A stretch of DNA of 64,000 bases from assembly GCF_000317515.1 (NCBI RefSeq), contig NC_019738.1:5296001-5360000 (forward strand), read 5' to 3'. This document shows positions 1 to 9,284 of this stretch, piece after piece (positions within the stretch are counted from its first letter, which is position 1; every line of letters begins with the position of its first letter). The notes beneath the pieces were generated by a model. It saw only the letters and a list, made by a program, of their open reading frames with translations. It was not told the DNA's origin and did not search any database. This DNA is from Allocoleopsis franciscana PCC 7113 (GTDB lineage Bacteria; Cyanobacteriota; Cyanobacteriia; Cyanobacteriales; Coleofasciculaceae). The position numbers and the translations under genes are program-made.

Positions 1-1
1 T

Positions 2-517
2 CAGCTATTTATTTCAGGTCTAATAGCGATTATTCTCTCTTTTGCAGGCATCCTTATCTACCTGACCTTCCGGTTCCAATTCGACTACGCTTTCTTCGCC
101 TTCGTTGCCTTATTCCACGATGTCTTAATCACCGTTGGCATCTTCTCTATCCTGGGTTTGGTGTTAGGTGTGGAAATTGATAGCCTCTTCGTCGTTGCCA
201 TCCTGACGATTATTGGTTTCTCAGTCAACGATACGGTGGTGATTTACGACCGAGTGCGGGAGGTAATCAAGGAGCATCCAGACATGCACATTAACCAAGT
301 GGTGGATGATGCCGTGAATCAAACCCTAAGTCGCTCGATTAATACCACCTTAACAACGTTGCTGACATTGGTTTCGATCTTCCTGTTTGGAGGAGAAACC
401 CTCAAGTATTTTGCCTTAGCCTTGATTGTGGGCTTTATTGCAGGTGCTTATTCCAGTATTTTTGTTGCGAGTACGATGCTTGCCTGGTGGCGAGAGCGCC
501 AGAGCAAAGCCGCATAA
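2..517 (+). CDS. secF: Protein translocase subunit SecF, C-terminal part
   Basis: The frame is open from base 2 and lacks its start, so this is the last ~171 residues of SecF, an inner/thylakoid membrane subunit of the SecDF complex that uses the proton gradient to help pull proteins through SecYEG. Visible family features are the hydrophobic helix ending [14 protein letters not shown], the conserved loop [14 protein letters not shown], the [12 protein letters not shown] helix and the final helix before a short basic tail ([10 protein letters not shown]). secD would be expected just upstream, outside the window. The identification rests on these motifs and their order and is secure; nothing unusual is seen in the part present. 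Confidence 0.95.
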   Translation, partial: QLFISGLIAIILSFAGILIYLTFRFQFDYAFFAFVALFHDVLITVGIFSILGLVLGVEIDSLFVVAILTIIGFSVNDTVVIYDRVREVIKEHPDMHINQVVDDAVNQTLSRSINTTLTTLLTLVSIFLFGGETLKYFALALIVGFIAGAYSSIFVASTMLAWWRERQSKAA

Positions 518-658
518 TCGCAAAAGTAAAAGTTCCGGCAAAATCGAGAGGATGGGGAGGCTTTCAGCTCACAATAGACATCTTGAGGAGATTAAGCTTC
601 AGCGACCGTGAAGGATTGCAGGTTAATGATCAAAGATGTCTATTGAACGCTAGAAACC

Positions 659-1093
659 ATGGAGCCGCCAGACGTCCAGATGCCTCGAATATCTAGAAGA
701 GAACCTTCCGACCTTGACCCCACTCTGAAAATACCGATAATGCGGTTACATCGGCTGACGGTTTATGGTCGCTGGTTTGTCGTCAGCTTGCTTTGGGTGA
801 CGCTGACCCCCTTATTTCTGTGGGGTTGGCGCTACGAGATTTCGCTGATGCGATCGCACTTTACTTGGTCAGCACTGCGATATGGCATCATCTTTAATCC
901 TTGGCCCGCCTTGGGTTTAGGTTTGTGTGTTTCTATGACGACTGCTGTCTTAGTTTGGCACAGTCGTAATATTTTATTTGGACTACCACACCAGGAACAA
1001 CTGCACCTAGAGCAACAGGTACGCCGCATTGCTCAACAAGGAGCGAGTCACCCCTTGTGGAAGTGGGTGTTTAAACAAGATTCAACCCATTAA
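659..1093 (+). CDS. Small membrane protein, unknown function
   Basis: A 144-residue protein with two clear hydrophobic stretches (about residues 39-57 and 83-101), an N-terminal soluble part rich in R and D, and a polar C-terminus (QLHLEQQVRRIAQQGASHPLWKW). I do not recognise a named family. It lies about 140 bp after secF on the same strand, so it could be read through from it, but no function follows from that. Starts at 680 (MPRIS) or 740 (MRLHRL) are also possible; neither has a strong ribosome site. Its stop codon overlaps the stop of an open frame on the opposite strand (1090-1287). Confidence 0.6.
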   Translation: MEPPDVQMPRISRREPSDLDPTLKIPIMRLHRLTVYGRWFVVSLLWVTLTPLFLWGWRYEISLMRSHFTWSALRYGIIFNPWPALGLGLCVSMTTAVLVWHSRNILFGLPHQEQLHLEQQVRRIAQQGASHPLWKWVFKQDSTH

Positions 1094-1287
1094 AGCCGTT
1101 TCGACCAGCAGCGCGGATTGATTGGAGTTTTCTTGGCTTTGTCTGCGCCTTGCTCTGGTGACGTTGAAATGTCAACAGCATCCATTAACTTTTTGCGGGT
1201 TTGAGCATGGGGAAGACTTTCTGGGAGTGTCAGAAACTCTTCCCATGTCAGTGCTGGGGATGGCGTCTCTACCCTATCGTTATTAAT
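1090..1287 (-). pseudogene. Out-of-frame C-terminal tail of the coiled-coil gene (no start)
   Basis: Directly after the stop of the coiled-coil gene, a 66-codon open stretch runs on the same strand in another frame. It has no start codon near its head and contains INNDRVETPSPALTWEEF and later HAQTRKKLMDAV. The second piece repeats HAQTRKSLTAVI of the gene itself, including the identical DNA TTTGCGGGTTTGAGCAT on the plus strand. This looks like a lost C-terminal extension created by internal duplication and then cut off by a frameshift near 1283-1290, or a programmed or sequencing slip in the AAATTAATAA run. It could also be chance, but the repeated HAQTRK motif argues against that. Confidence 0.45.
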
Positions 1288-1771
1288 TTATAATTTCCTT
1301 AGACTCAGGTCTAACTTGTTGATTGCCGCGTTCCTTATTTAACTGTTCGATGGTGTCGCCAATCACGGCAGTTAAGCTTTTGCGGGTTTGAGCATGATTA
1401 GATTGCTCGGTTTTTAAGGCATCAATTAGGCGATCGCGTTCTACTAATACTTCTTTCAGCTTTGCCTTCAATTCTTCAGCCGTTAGCAGTCCTGTTACTT
1501 CCTGTTCAAGTGCTGACTCCCCTTCAGGATTATCCGCACTCAGGGGAGAACTTTCTCCTTGGAGTTGCTGAATTTGAACTTTGAGGGATTCGACTTGTTG
1601 TTGTGCTAACTTTGCCTCTGTACGACGTTGCTGTGCTTCATTGGTGTATAGTTTACGCCAGTTATCCGCACTCTCATAAGCGGCATCGCGATCGCTAATA
1701 GTATCTGCCAGTTGCTGCTTGAGCTGCTTAATTTCGTTTAACCACTGCTTGACATCGTTGTTCATTGACAA
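1283..1771 (-). CDS. Coiled-coil protein, unknown function
   Basis: A 162-residue soluble protein made mostly of heptad-like helix (WLNEIKQLKQQLADTISDRDAAYESADNW, split by the WRKLYTNEAQQRR segment, then LAQQQVESLKVQIQQLQ) and a second helix near residues 95-150 (ELKAKLKEVLVERDRLIDAL). No catalytic motif or membrane segment is visible. The pattern resembles cyanobacterial coiled-coil proteins of unknown role. The start at 1771 is preceded on the minus strand by CAGGAGCGG, a good ribosome site. The stop may be premature: see the out-of-frame tail at 1090-1287. Confidence 0.7.
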   Translation of the reverse strand: MSMNNDVKQWLNEIKQLKQQLADTISDRDAAYESADNWRKLYTNEAQQRRTEAKLAQQQVESLKVQIQQLQGESSPLSADNPEGESALEQEVTGLLTAEELKAKLKEVLVERDRLIDALKTEQSNHAQTRKSLTAVIGDTIEQLNKERGNQQVRPESKEIIN

Positions 1772-1902
1772 CCGCTCCTGTAATAGCTTTCTGGTTAACA
1801 GTCTCTTGTGTCGGTCACATGACCGACCTCTTGTGAGCAGTAAATCGCCTATAAATTTGGCAGATTAATCATTAACATACCCTGCTGCCAAACTTAATCT
1901 CT

Positions 1903-2811
1903 ATGCTTTCTGCGCGTTTTTTCCGTTTTTTTCGCCACCTTAATTGGGCAACCCTCAAGAAAACGTTCGCCCGTGCCATAGAACGTCGGTTGATGGGTCT
2001 ATCTGCTGAAATGGCCTACAACGCCATATTAGCCCTGTTTCCAGCAATTTTAGCGATTCTCACGGCAATTGGACTGTTTGAAGAATCTTTACAATCCACC
2101 TTCCGTAACCTAGTACGCCAGATCAGCGAAGTAGCTCCCTACGAGGTTGTGGAACTGATTCGTCAGTTCAAGATAGAAATTAGTCGAACAAAAAGTAGTG
2201 GTCTCTTCTCTCTTAGCTTTGTCTTCGCCATTTGGGCTTCTTCTGGGGTGCTGAGTGCGGCGATGAACGCCTTCGATCAAATGCATAAAATTCCTCCCGA
2301 AGAAACACGACCCTTTTGGAAAGCGAAGTTAGTATCCTTAGGTTTGACGATTGGCAGTATTTTATTCTCAGTTCTGGCTTCTTTCTTGGTCTTCGTCAGT
2401 GACTGGCTAGTCAATAGAATTGTTGATCACAGTGGAGCGTCGGTTCTATTAAGCCTCTGGCGGCTTTTAAGTTGGCCTTTAGCGTTAGGCATTATTGCTA
2501 CAGGTTGTGCCTTTATCTATCGCTATGGTCCAAGCCGTTGGGCTAAAGGCACACCGATTATGCCAGGAGCTGTTTTGGCGGCAATTTTCTGGGCAATTGT
2601 CTCAGCGCTGTTTCGGCTTTATGTCACGAATTTTGGCAATTACAATAAAGTCTACGGAGCTGTTGGTGCCGTCATTGTGTTATTGCTTTGGCTCTATATG
2701 ACTTCTTTGGTACTTTTATTAGGTGACCAGCTTAACGTCACAGTAGGAGAGGCGATGCAAAAAGGCAGATTATTAAACAGTCTCAGAAAAATTACAAAGG
2801 TTAAAGAATGA
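1903..2811 (+). CDS. YihY/BrkB family inner membrane protein
   Basis: A 302-residue membrane protein of the YihY/virulence-factor BrkB family, once mis-named ribonuclease BN. Family signatures are GLSAEMAYNAILALFPAILAI near residues 33-53, the SSGLFSLSFVFAIWASSGVLSA helix region, and the C-terminal VYGAVGAVIVLLLWLYMTSLVLLLGDQLN block. Six hydrophobic helices are visible. The family's biochemical role is not settled; lipid flipping and envelope roles have been proposed. The next gene (DUF4112) starts 51 bp downstream on the same strand, so the two may be co-transcribed. Confidence 0.88.
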   Translation: MLSARFFRFFRHLNWATLKKTFARAIERRLMGLSAEMAYNAILALFPAILAILTAIGLFEESLQSTFRNLVRQISEVAPYEVVELIRQFKIEISRTKSSGLFSLSFVFAIWASSGVLSAAMNAFDQMHKIPPEETRPFWKAKLVSLGLTIGSILFSVLASFLVFVSDWLVNRIVDHSGASVLLSLWRLLSWPLALGIIATGCAFIYRYGPSRWAKGTPIMPGAVLAAIFWAIVSALFRLYVTNFGNYNKVYGAVGAVIVLLLWLYMTSLVLLLGDQLNVTVGEAMQKGRLLNSLRKITKVKE

Positions 2812-2862
2812 AAAAATGACCCGCTTTATTGTTCAAACGTTCAACGCTAAATAAATCAAACA

Positions 2863-3372
2863 ATGTCCCAAATCTCTCCTCAATCTTCCCCTCCATCCGG
2901 CGATGCTAGGATATCTACCTTTCGGCGTTTGCGTCGGTTGAGCCATATCCTGGATAACGCGATTCCCATACCAGGGACATCTTATCGGATTGGGATTGAC
3001 CCGATCATCGGTTTGTTACCGGGGGGTGGCGATTTCTTAGGAACTGCTGTCTCCGCTTATATTGTGCTGGAAGCCGCACGCATGGGTGTAACGCGAGAGA
3101 CTTTGGTGCAAATGGTCTGGAATATTATTGTTGATACACTCAGTGGAACTGTGCCTGTATTGGGAGACTTGGTCGATGTAACTTGGAAGGCTAACACGAA
3201 AAATATTGTTCTACTGGAAGAACACTTAAAAATTCCTCCTTCCTCCTCTAGGAAAAAGGTAGATTGGTTATTTCTGGCGTTGCTATTTGGGGTACTACTT
3301 TTGGTTGTGGTGGGTGTAGCCGCCATCAGCGTTATGCTGTTGAGGTGGCTTTTTAGTGCAATCACAGGTTAA
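2863..3372 (+). CDS. DUF4112 domain protein
   Basis: A 169-residue protein whose residues ~20-125 match the DUF4112 pattern: LRRLSHILDNAIPIPGT, GIDPIIGLLPGGGDFLG, NIIVDTLSGTVPVLGDLVD and WKANTKNIVLLEEHL. The last ~40 residues form one strongly hydrophobic helix (LFLALLFGVLLLVVVGVAAIS), so it is membrane-anchored. No function has been assigned to the family that I know of. It follows the YihY-type gene closely and is followed by a hairpin at 3373-3407. Confidence 0.85.
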   Translation: MSQISPQSSPPSGDARISTFRRLRRLSHILDNAIPIPGTSYRIGIDPIIGLLPGGGDFLGTAVSAYIVLEAARMGVTRETLVQMVWNIIVDTLSGTVPVLGDLVDVTWKANTKNIVLLEEHLKIPPSSSRKKVDWLFLALLFGVLLLVVVGVAAISVMLLRWLFSAITG

Positions 3373-3407
3373 GCGATTGCCCAAAGGGCAGTGCCAAAGG
3401 CAATCGC
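3373..3407 (+). terminator. Hairpin after DUF4112 gene
   Basis: GCGATTGCC (3373-3381) and GGCAATCGC (3399-3407) are exact reverse complements with a 17-base loop, starting right at the stop codon. No long T run follows, so it may end transcription weakly or serve as an mRNA 3' stabiliser. Confidence 0.45.
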
Positions 3408-3463
3408 ACTTTGAACAGGCAATATTCAATGTAGAGAAATCAGGCATCAAACTCTCTAAGGTA

Positions 3464-3564
3464 ATACCAAGTTGCAGTCAAAGATAGTAGATAGGGAGAC
3501 AAGGGAGACAAGGGAAGGGGGACAAGGGGGAGAGAAAATACTACGTTTGAACGCAACTCGGTAT
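3464..3564. repeat. MITE-like element with 12-bp inverted ends
   Basis: ATACCAAGTTGC (3464-3475) and GCAACTCGGTAT (3553-3564) are reverse complements at 11 of 12 positions and bound ~100 bp. The interior is purine-rich low complexity (repeats of GGGAGACAA). There is no coding capacity. The form fits a small non-autonomous inverted-repeat element of the kind common between cyanobacterial genes. Confidence 0.5.
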
Positions 3565-3662
3565 AAGCACTCTGAGTGAACACTCACAACGAAGATGGTG
3601 CCCATCTATTTCCTACACCCTATTTTGCCGATAGTCACGATAAGTGGCAGAGTCAGAGTGCG

Positions 3663-4406
3663 TCAAAAATTACAGCAAAATAAGGTTTCTGGTTCCTCAT
3701 TAAAAATATAGGCATAGTCGAAAACTAAGAAATTCAGATGACGAATCATCAAGAAACCTAAATGCTTTACTGTGTCTGTTGTAAAAGTAGCCATTACTAA
3801 TTCAGTCAGTTTTTTTTCTTTGATGCAAGGTTTTTTGACGAAATAGTTCCGTTTGGCAAAAAAAATATTTTCATGTCTAGGAACAATAATCCCATTGATT
3901 CGATGCGTATTTTGAATGGGTTTTATATAATTATTGATAAAACTATCTTGATTTTTCTGGAGTCCATATAAGCGTTCATGCTGTAACCAACTCATCTGAA
4001 AAATCATTTGTAGGATTTCAAAACCCAAAATATAATAAAAAATATGATTAGTTTCTTTTTGATTAGAGACTAAGCGTAAAGATAATTCATAGTGTGCATC
4101 ACTATGGGTTCTTAAATCTTGAGCTAAATGGACGTAGAACTGTTTAACATAGTCTCTTAAAACAAAATCATTGAGTTCTTTATTAATATGAAATTTTTTA
4201 AGATACTTTTCGATGATTTGTTGAGGAAACTGTCCCAAAAGATTAGTTATCGCTAAGTCTTTTGATTTAGAGGGAGTTAAAGAGTTTGATTTACTTTCTC
4301 TAGCAATGGCACACATTCCATCACCCAATGATAATTTAACTGTATTAGAACTCATGAGATTTTTACACTCATTCTCTAATTTGTAGCACTTAAAAACAAC
4401 TAACAT
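3663..4406 (-). CDS. AT-rich orphan protein, unknown function
   Basis: A 247-residue protein I do not recognise. It is clearly more AT-rich than its neighbours and full of K, N, F, I and Y, which suggests recent acquisition. Visible pieces include FPQQIIEKYLKKFHINKEL, FYYILGFEILQMIFQMSWLQHERLYG and RHENIFFAKRNYFVKKPC; no known catalytic motif stands out and there is no signal peptide. The ATG at 4406 has a purine run directly touching it, so the internal ATG at 4355 (MSSNTVKLSLGD) may be the real start. Nothing nearby suggests a pathway. Confidence 0.55.
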   Translation of the reverse strand: MLVVFKCYKLENECKNLMSSNTVKLSLGDGMCAIARESKSNSLTPSKSKDLAITNLLGQFPQQIIEKYLKKFHINKELNDFVLRDYVKQFYVHLAQDLRTHSDAHYELSLRLVSNQKETNHIFYYILGFEILQMIFQMSWLQHERLYGLQKNQDSFINNYIKPIQNTHRINGIIVPRHENIFFAKRNYFVKKPCIKEKKLTELVMATFTTDTVKHLGFLMIRHLNFLVFDYAYIFNEEPETLFCCNF

Positions 4407-4559
4407 CCCTCTTTAGTGTAGCTTTCGTTACCTCTGGAGAGATGGGTTTATCCATTACTCTTAAGAATTGAACAAGAAATATTCAGAAAATTAAATTCAA
4501 AGAACTTCATTTTTCGCCAAAGTTGATTGAAACAATCCTTGAATTTTGAGCATAAGAAG

Positions 4560-4731
4560 CAGAACTGAAACACAAGCAATCAACCGCATTATCCCTAAGC
4601 GGAGAGTCCTGGATACAGACAGCTTGATTAGCCTGTGCGGATTAGGTGAAAAACCGGAGTAATCTAACGAGAATAGGTTTCATCTTCCTCCAGAAAATAG
4701 TACGCTAACGCCACAGGATAGGAGTTTCGTC
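4560..4731 (+). promoter_or_regulatory. Possible structured leader of the 44-residue ORF
   Basis: The stretch between the orphan gene and the small ORF is GC-richer than its flanks. GCCTGTG near 4632 can pair with CCACAGG at 4711-4717, enclosing shorter possible stems, and it ends in the ribosome site of the small ORF. I could not match it to a known riboswitch class; it may simply be a 5' untranslated region. The rest of the 4407-5114 gap shows no gene other than the small ORF. Confidence 0.25.
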
Positions 4732-4866
4732 ATGAGCCGTCAAGCGGACTCCAAAGCCGTTTGGAAATTGAGTGATAGCAACTCAGTTGTTAATGGTAAA
4801 GCCTTCGGTAATTTTGCCGCTAAATCAGTTAGCAGCTCAAGGGTGCGGTACGTGAATCTGACGTGA
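4732..4866 (+). CDS. Small ORF, 44 residues
   Basis: An ATG at 4732 preceded by TAGGAG with seven bases between opens a 45-codon frame ending TGA. The product starts MSRQADSKAVWKLSD, contains GKAFGNFAAKSVSSSRV and ends RYVNLT; it is basic and hydrophilic with no membrane segment. The good ribosome site, the GC-richer composition than the surrounding gap and a leader with potential pairing argue that it is real. No family is recognised, and a chance ORF cannot be excluded. Confidence 0.4.
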   Translation: MSRQADSKAVWKLSDSNSVVNGKAFGNFAAKSVSSSRVRYVNLT

Positions 4867-5114
4867 ACGCAGCCATCAAATCTGTGCCAATCATTCTATA
4901 CCTTCTTGAGAAGAATCAGCCAACTTAGTAGGACAGAAAGAAATCTGGCTCCCTCCCCCTGTTCTGTTCACCCCTTTTTAAGCCAAAGCGACTGCCGGAG
5001 ATGAGAGTAAGGATGAGGAGGTTGGGGGGATCGAGGTGCAACCTCTTCATCGTTAAATGCTATCAGGTGGGCAATGCCCACCTTACGTGTCGTGCGATTC
5101 TCTTAGGTATGAGG

Positions 5115-7712
5115 TCACGCAAGAGTCGGTGGCTGAGGGATCTTCAAGCCAGCCGTTTCTTGGCTGTACTCTTTTAAGTCAATCTTAACTGGCTCCACTT
5201 TCCAGATATCCTGGCAATATTCCCGAATGGTGCGATCGCTGGAAAAGAAACCCATACGCGCCGAGTTGAGAATCGACATCCGAGTCCAGTTCTCCTGATG
5301 GCGATAAGCTTGACTGACTTGCTCCTGACACTGGATATAAGACTGGTAGTCTGCAAACAGCAGATATTCGTCTTTGTGCATCAGCGAATCGACAATCGGC
5401 TGGAACAAATGGGGATTCTCTGGACAGAAGTATCCCGAAGCAATCCGCTCCATCACTTCCCGCAGTTCCCCATTGGTATTGTAGTAGTCCATTGGATTGT
5501 ATCCCTTGGCTTTCAGGGCGTAAACTTCCTCAGTGGTGAGACCAAACAGGAAGAAATTTTCTGCCCCCACAGCTTCTCGAATCTCAATATTGGCACCATC
5601 CAGGGTACCAATCGTCAGCGCCCCATTCATCGCAAACTTCATATTACCCGTGCCGGACGCTTCCTTCCCGGCAGTGGAGATTTGCTCCGAAAGTTCAGCC
5701 GCCGGGTAAACTCGCTCACCCAGAGACACAGAGAAGCCCTCTAGGAACACAACCTTGAGGCGATCGCGCACATCGGGGTCGTTGTTCACCACTTTCGCCA
5801 CCGAATTGATTAACTTAATAATCAGCTTGGCGATGAAGTAGCCCGGAGCAGCTTTCCCGGCGAAGATAAAGGTTCGGGGCAGGATATCAATATTCGGATT
5901 CTTCTTAATCCGGTTGTACAGCGTAATGATATACAACACATTGAGCAACTGACGTTTGTATTCATGAAGCCGCTTGACTTGAACATCAAACAAAGAATTG
6001 GGATCGATGACAATATCGTTGTAGAGCAGAATGTATTCCGCTAATTCTTGCTTACGTTCTTGCTTAATCTGACGCCAGCGCTGGCAAAACTCAGCATCAT
6101 CCACCAAGGGTTCTAGTTGCTTGAATTGTTCTAGCTGAGTCACCCAACCCAAGCCAATCTTCTCGGTAATCAGTTCAGATAATTTGGGATTGCTCGACAA
6201 CAGCCAGCGACGTGGTGTCACCCCATTCGTCTTATTATTAAACCGCTCAGGCCACAAGGCATAAAAGTCTCGAAGGACATCCTGCTGAAGCAATTCTGTA
6301 TGTAGCGCCGCCACTCCATTAATCGAATGGCTACCGACACAAGCTAAGTGTGCCATGCGGACGTACTTTTCACCCCCTTCCTCAATCAGGGACATGCGAG
6401 CAAGTCGTCCCGTATCATCGGGATACTTGGCACGTACTTCATCCAGGAAGCGGCGGTTGATTTCATAGATAATCTCCAGATGCCTAGGCAGCAGGCGTTC
6501 AAACAGGCTCACAGGCCAGCGTTCCAGAGCTTCTGCCAGCAGGGTATGGTTGGTATAGGCAAAGGTGTTTTTGGTGATGTACCAAGCTCGGTTCCAACCC
6601 AAGTGATACCGATCCACCAACAGCCGCATTAACTCAGCCACACCAATAGAAGGGTGAGTGTCATTGAGTTGGATGGCTACTTTCTCATGGAATTGGTCGA
6701 AATTCTGGTGATTTCGGCGATAGGTCTTGATTATGTCCTGTAAAGAACAGCTCACGAAGAAATACTGCTGCTCTAGGCGTAGTTGCTTACCCTGCTCTGT
6801 ATTGTCGTTGGGATAGAGAACTTTGGAGATATTCTCGGAGAATATCTTACTGGTGACAGAACCGACATAGTCACCACTATCGAACACGCGAAAATCGAAC
6901 TCTTCAGAAGCACCCGCACGCCACAGACGTAGGACGTTCACCGTATGGTTGTTGTACCCAGGCACGGGTGTATCGTAGGGCGTGCCTAAAACTTTCCGCT
7001 CTGGAATCCAACGCACTCGATAATTGCCTTCTGCGTCCTGATAAGCTTCGGTGTACCCTCCGAAGAGTACCTCAGCGGTTAATTCTGGGCGTCGGAGTTC
7101 CCAGGGGTTGCCGAAGCGGAGCCACTTGTCCGGGTATTCGACTTGAGCACCATCCTGAATCCGTTGGTCAAAGATGCCAAATTCGTAACGTATCCCGTAG
7201 CCAACCGCCGGAATTTCTAAGGTTGCTAGGGAGTCGAGGAAGCAAGCTGCCAGACGCCCCAACCCTCCATTGCCCAGTCCGGGTTCTGCTTCGAGTACAG
7301 TTAGGTCATTCAGGTTGAGACCCGATTCGTGCAGCGCTTGCAGAACTCGTTGGTACAGACCTAAGTTAAGCAGGTTATTGCTCAACTGCCGCCCCATTAA
7401 AAATTCTGCCGACAGGTAATGTACACTCTTGACATCTTGCTCAAGATATGTAGTGGTTGTATTAATCCAGCGATGGAGTAGGCGATCGCGCACGGTATAG
7501 GCGAGCGCCATGTAATAGTCGAAGGGTGTCGCTAAAGACTCATTTTTTCCCTGAATATAGTACAGGTTATCGGCAAAGGCTCGTTTGAGTGTCTCAACCG
7601 TCAAGCCAGTGCGATCATCTTCAATCTGAATCCGTACATCCTCTGGGGGAGCAATGTCGGGCTGTACAGGTCTACGATGAGGATGCTCGAATAAATTTTC
7701 ATGGGTAGTCAT
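5115..7712 (-). CDS. glgP: Glycogen/starch/maltodextrin phosphorylase
   Basis: An 865-residue cytoplasmic enzyme that releases glucose-1-phosphate from glycogen by phosphorolysis, using pyridoxal phosphate. Seen directly: [14 protein letters not shown] near the N-terminus, [19 protein letters not shown], the [16 protein letters not shown] loop, [10 protein letters not shown], and the cofactor site [13 protein letters not shown] with the Schiff-base lysine at residue 692, followed by [12 protein letters not shown]. Length is normal for the family (~815-860). No other glycogen gene is nearby. Upstream (7713-8174) lie two inverted-repeat elements rather than a clear promoter. Confidence 0.97.
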   Translation of the reverse strand: MTTHENLFEHPHRRPVQPDIAPPEDVRIQIEDDRTGLTVETLKRAFADNLYYIQGKNESLATPFDYYMALAYTVRDRLLHRWINTTTTYLEQDVKSVHYLSAEFLMGRQLSNNLLNLGLYQRVLQALHESGLNLNDLTVLEAEPGLGNGGLGRLAACFLDSLATLEIPAVGYGIRYEFGIFDQRIQDGAQVEYPDKWLRFGNPWELRRPELTAEVLFGGYTEAYQDAEGNYRVRWIPERKVLGTPYDTPVPGYNNHTVNVLRLWRAGASEEFDFRVFDSGDYVGSVTSKIFSENISKVLYPNDNTEQGKQLRLEQQYFFVSCSLQDIIKTYRRNHQNFDQFHEKVAIQLNDTHPSIGVAELMRLLVDRYHLGWNRAWYITKNTFAYTNHTLLAEALERWPVSLFERLLPRHLEIIYEINRRFLDEVRAKYPDDTGRLARMSLIEEGGEKYVRMAHLACVGSHSINGVAALHTELLQQDVLRDFYALWPERFNNKTNGVTPRRWLLSSNPKLSELITEKIGLGWVTQLEQFKQLEPLVDDAEFCQRWRQIKQERKQELAEYILLYNDIVIDPNSLFDVQVKRLHEYKRQLLNVLYIITLYNRIKKNPNIDILPRTFIFAGKAAPGYFIAKLIIKLINSVAKVVNNDPDVRDRLKVVFLEGFSVSLGERVYPAAELSEQISTAGKEASGTGNMKFAMNGALTIGTLDGANIEIREAVGAENFFLFGLTTEEVYALKAKGYNPMDYYNTNGELREVMERIASGYFCPENPHLFQPIVDSLMHKDEYLLFADYQSYIQCQEQVSQAYRHQENWTRMSILNSARMGFFSSDRTIREYCQDIWKVEPVKIDLKEYSQETAGLKIPQPPTLA

Positions 7713-7750
7713 TGTGTCTAGGTGCCTGCGATCATCAGTACATGAGCAAA

Positions 7751-7838
7751 CAGGACTTATGCACAGCCTTTACTAGCAGAGTAGAAAGACTTACTCTACG
7801 GGGGTAGAGTTTAAACCTTCAATAAGGTATAAGTCCTG
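7751..7838. repeat. Inverted-repeat element, CAGGACTTAT ends
   Basis: CAGGACTTAT (7751-7760) and ATAAGTCCTG (7829-7838) are exact 10-bp inverted repeats bounding 88 bp; inside is a second hairpin, CTCTAC-GGGG-GTAGAG. Ends of the CAGGACTTA type are familiar from small palindromic elements in cyanobacterial intergenic DNA. It is non-coding. Confidence 0.55.
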
Positions 7839-7980
7839 CCTAATCAACATTAGCTTAGTAGCGCCTAATCACTACTCCTACCCCGTTGCGCTCAAAGATT
7901 GAGCTGTCTGCATGGAGGGATGGTTCCCACAATAAGCAGGGGAGCGGGGGAGCAGGGGTGCGCTTTTATCCTGTTTTCAG

Positions 7981-8067
7981 AAGATGTAATTTAAATGCAC
8001 GCTAGCTTACCCAAGTTGAGGCGTTAGTTGCTGGAAGGAAATTATGCCTATCCCTGCATTACATCTT
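7981..8067. repeat. Inverted-repeat element, AAGATGTAAT ends
   Basis: AAGATGTAAT (7981-7990) and ATTACATCTT (8058-8067) are exact 10-bp inverted repeats bounding 87 bp, almost the same length as the element at 7751-7838 but with unrelated ends. It is non-coding and lies upstream of the gene at 8175. A TATAAT (8119-8124) and a TTGACA (8079-8084) occur nearby but 34 bases apart, so they do not form one promoter. Confidence 0.45.
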
Positions 8068-8174
8068 GTGTTGTATTCTTGACAAAATGGTTAAAACCCC
8101 TATCCGTGGGGTACCTCCTATAATTTGGGAAGCGTGCAATAATAATCCGTCTATCACTTGGCGATCGCTTCCCT

Positions 8175-9215
8175 ATGGCTCAAGTCCCCCAATCTACCGC
8201 TGAACTAGCTGCTGTCCTGCAAGAACCCGTCGATCTCAATTTTGACCTCCCCGATCCAGAAGATGAAGGGATTCTGGAGTATGACTTTCAGCAACTGGTT
8301 GATAATGCTTGGCTAGTCTGCGATCGCTTCGACTTGCAAACCGAAATCTGGCGGGGGCGAATTTTGCGTGTCGTCCGTGACAGGGAGAAAAAAGGCGGCG
8401 ACGGACGGGGAACAGGATTTTTAAACTGGCTCAAAAGTCGAGAAATCAGCAAAAGTCAAGCCTACTCCTTAATTGAACTCGCCAATAGTGCAGATACCCT
8501 ATTAGCCGAAGGCAAACTCAGCACTGATGCCATCCGCAACTTTAGCAAACGAGCCTTTGTGGAAACAGCCAAATCTGCCCCAGAAGTGCAGCAACTGGTA
8601 ACCGAGGCAGCGGAAAAAGGCGATCGCATTACCCGCCGTGAGGTGAAGCAACTCTCGGATGAATGGACGGCGATGTCTTCAGAATTGCTACCCGATGAAG
8701 TGAAGGAAAAAGCCTCTGCGGGTACAATGCCAGCGCGTTACCTGGCACCGCTGGTGAAAGAGATGGAGAAGTTGCCCGAAATCCACCTCAAACCCTTACA
8801 AGAGGAAGTCGCCTCAAATCCCGATGTCGATACCATTAAACAGGTGACATCCGACGCCCGTTATTTAGCGAAGTATCTTGATTCCGCTGCCCAAGTTCAG
8901 GCGATTCAGGCATCATCTTTGGATATGGAAATGGCACTCGAAGAAGCCCTGCGACTCGATTGTTTGAATACTGCTGCTGATTTAGTGAAACAAGCATCTA
9001 CGCTTGAACAAACGGTTGGTAAACTCTACACCACCTGGAAACGTCTCGGCAGTTTGTCTGACCGATTATATGTTGATACGGGTGCGAGTACACCGCATTT
9101 GCGATCACTCCTCAGTTGCCTAGAGAGCCTTGTTAATGAAGTGATCGAAGTGCCGTTAGATGATACGGGTGAGCAGATTGTTCGGCTGAAAATCCTGACC
9201 GATTCCAATTCCTAA
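8175..9215 (+). CDS. Conserved helical protein, unknown function
   Basis: A 346-residue soluble, acidic, almost entirely helical protein without membrane segments. The region LKSREISKSQAYSLIELANSAD (around residues 96-117) looks like a helix-turn-helix-type segment, and RITRREVKQLSDEW follows near residue 150. The overall arrangement resembles a cyanobacterial protein family that has no assigned role; a DNA- or partner-binding function is only an inference from the helical segment. The start lies just after a GCGATCGC site; no strong ribosome site is seen. Nothing on either side suggests an operon. Confidence 0.65.
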   Translation: MAQVPQSTAELAAVLQEPVDLNFDLPDPEDEGILEYDFQQLVDNAWLVCDRFDLQTEIWRGRILRVVRDREKKGGDGRGTGFLNWLKSREISKSQAYSLIELANSADTLLAEGKLSTDAIRNFSKRAFVETAKSAPEVQQLVTEAAEKGDRITRREVKQLSDEWTAMSSELLPDEVKEKASAGTMPARYLAPLVKEMEKLPEIHLKPLQEEVASNPDVDTIKQVTSDARYLAKYLDSAAQVQAIQASSLDMEMALEEALRLDCLNTAADLVKQASTLEQTVGKLYTTWKRLGSLSDRLYVDTGASTPHLRSLLSCLESLVNEVIEVPLDDTGEQIVRLKILTDSNS

Positions 9216-9284
9216 TCCCCGCTTTTTCTGGGCAAGCGCAGACGCATAACGGCTAGCAAACTCCTATGTCGACTTGCTCAATGA

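Noticed and set aside
8079-8124. TTGACA and TATAAT before the gene at 8175
   Set aside because: 34 bases apart, so they do not make one promoter.
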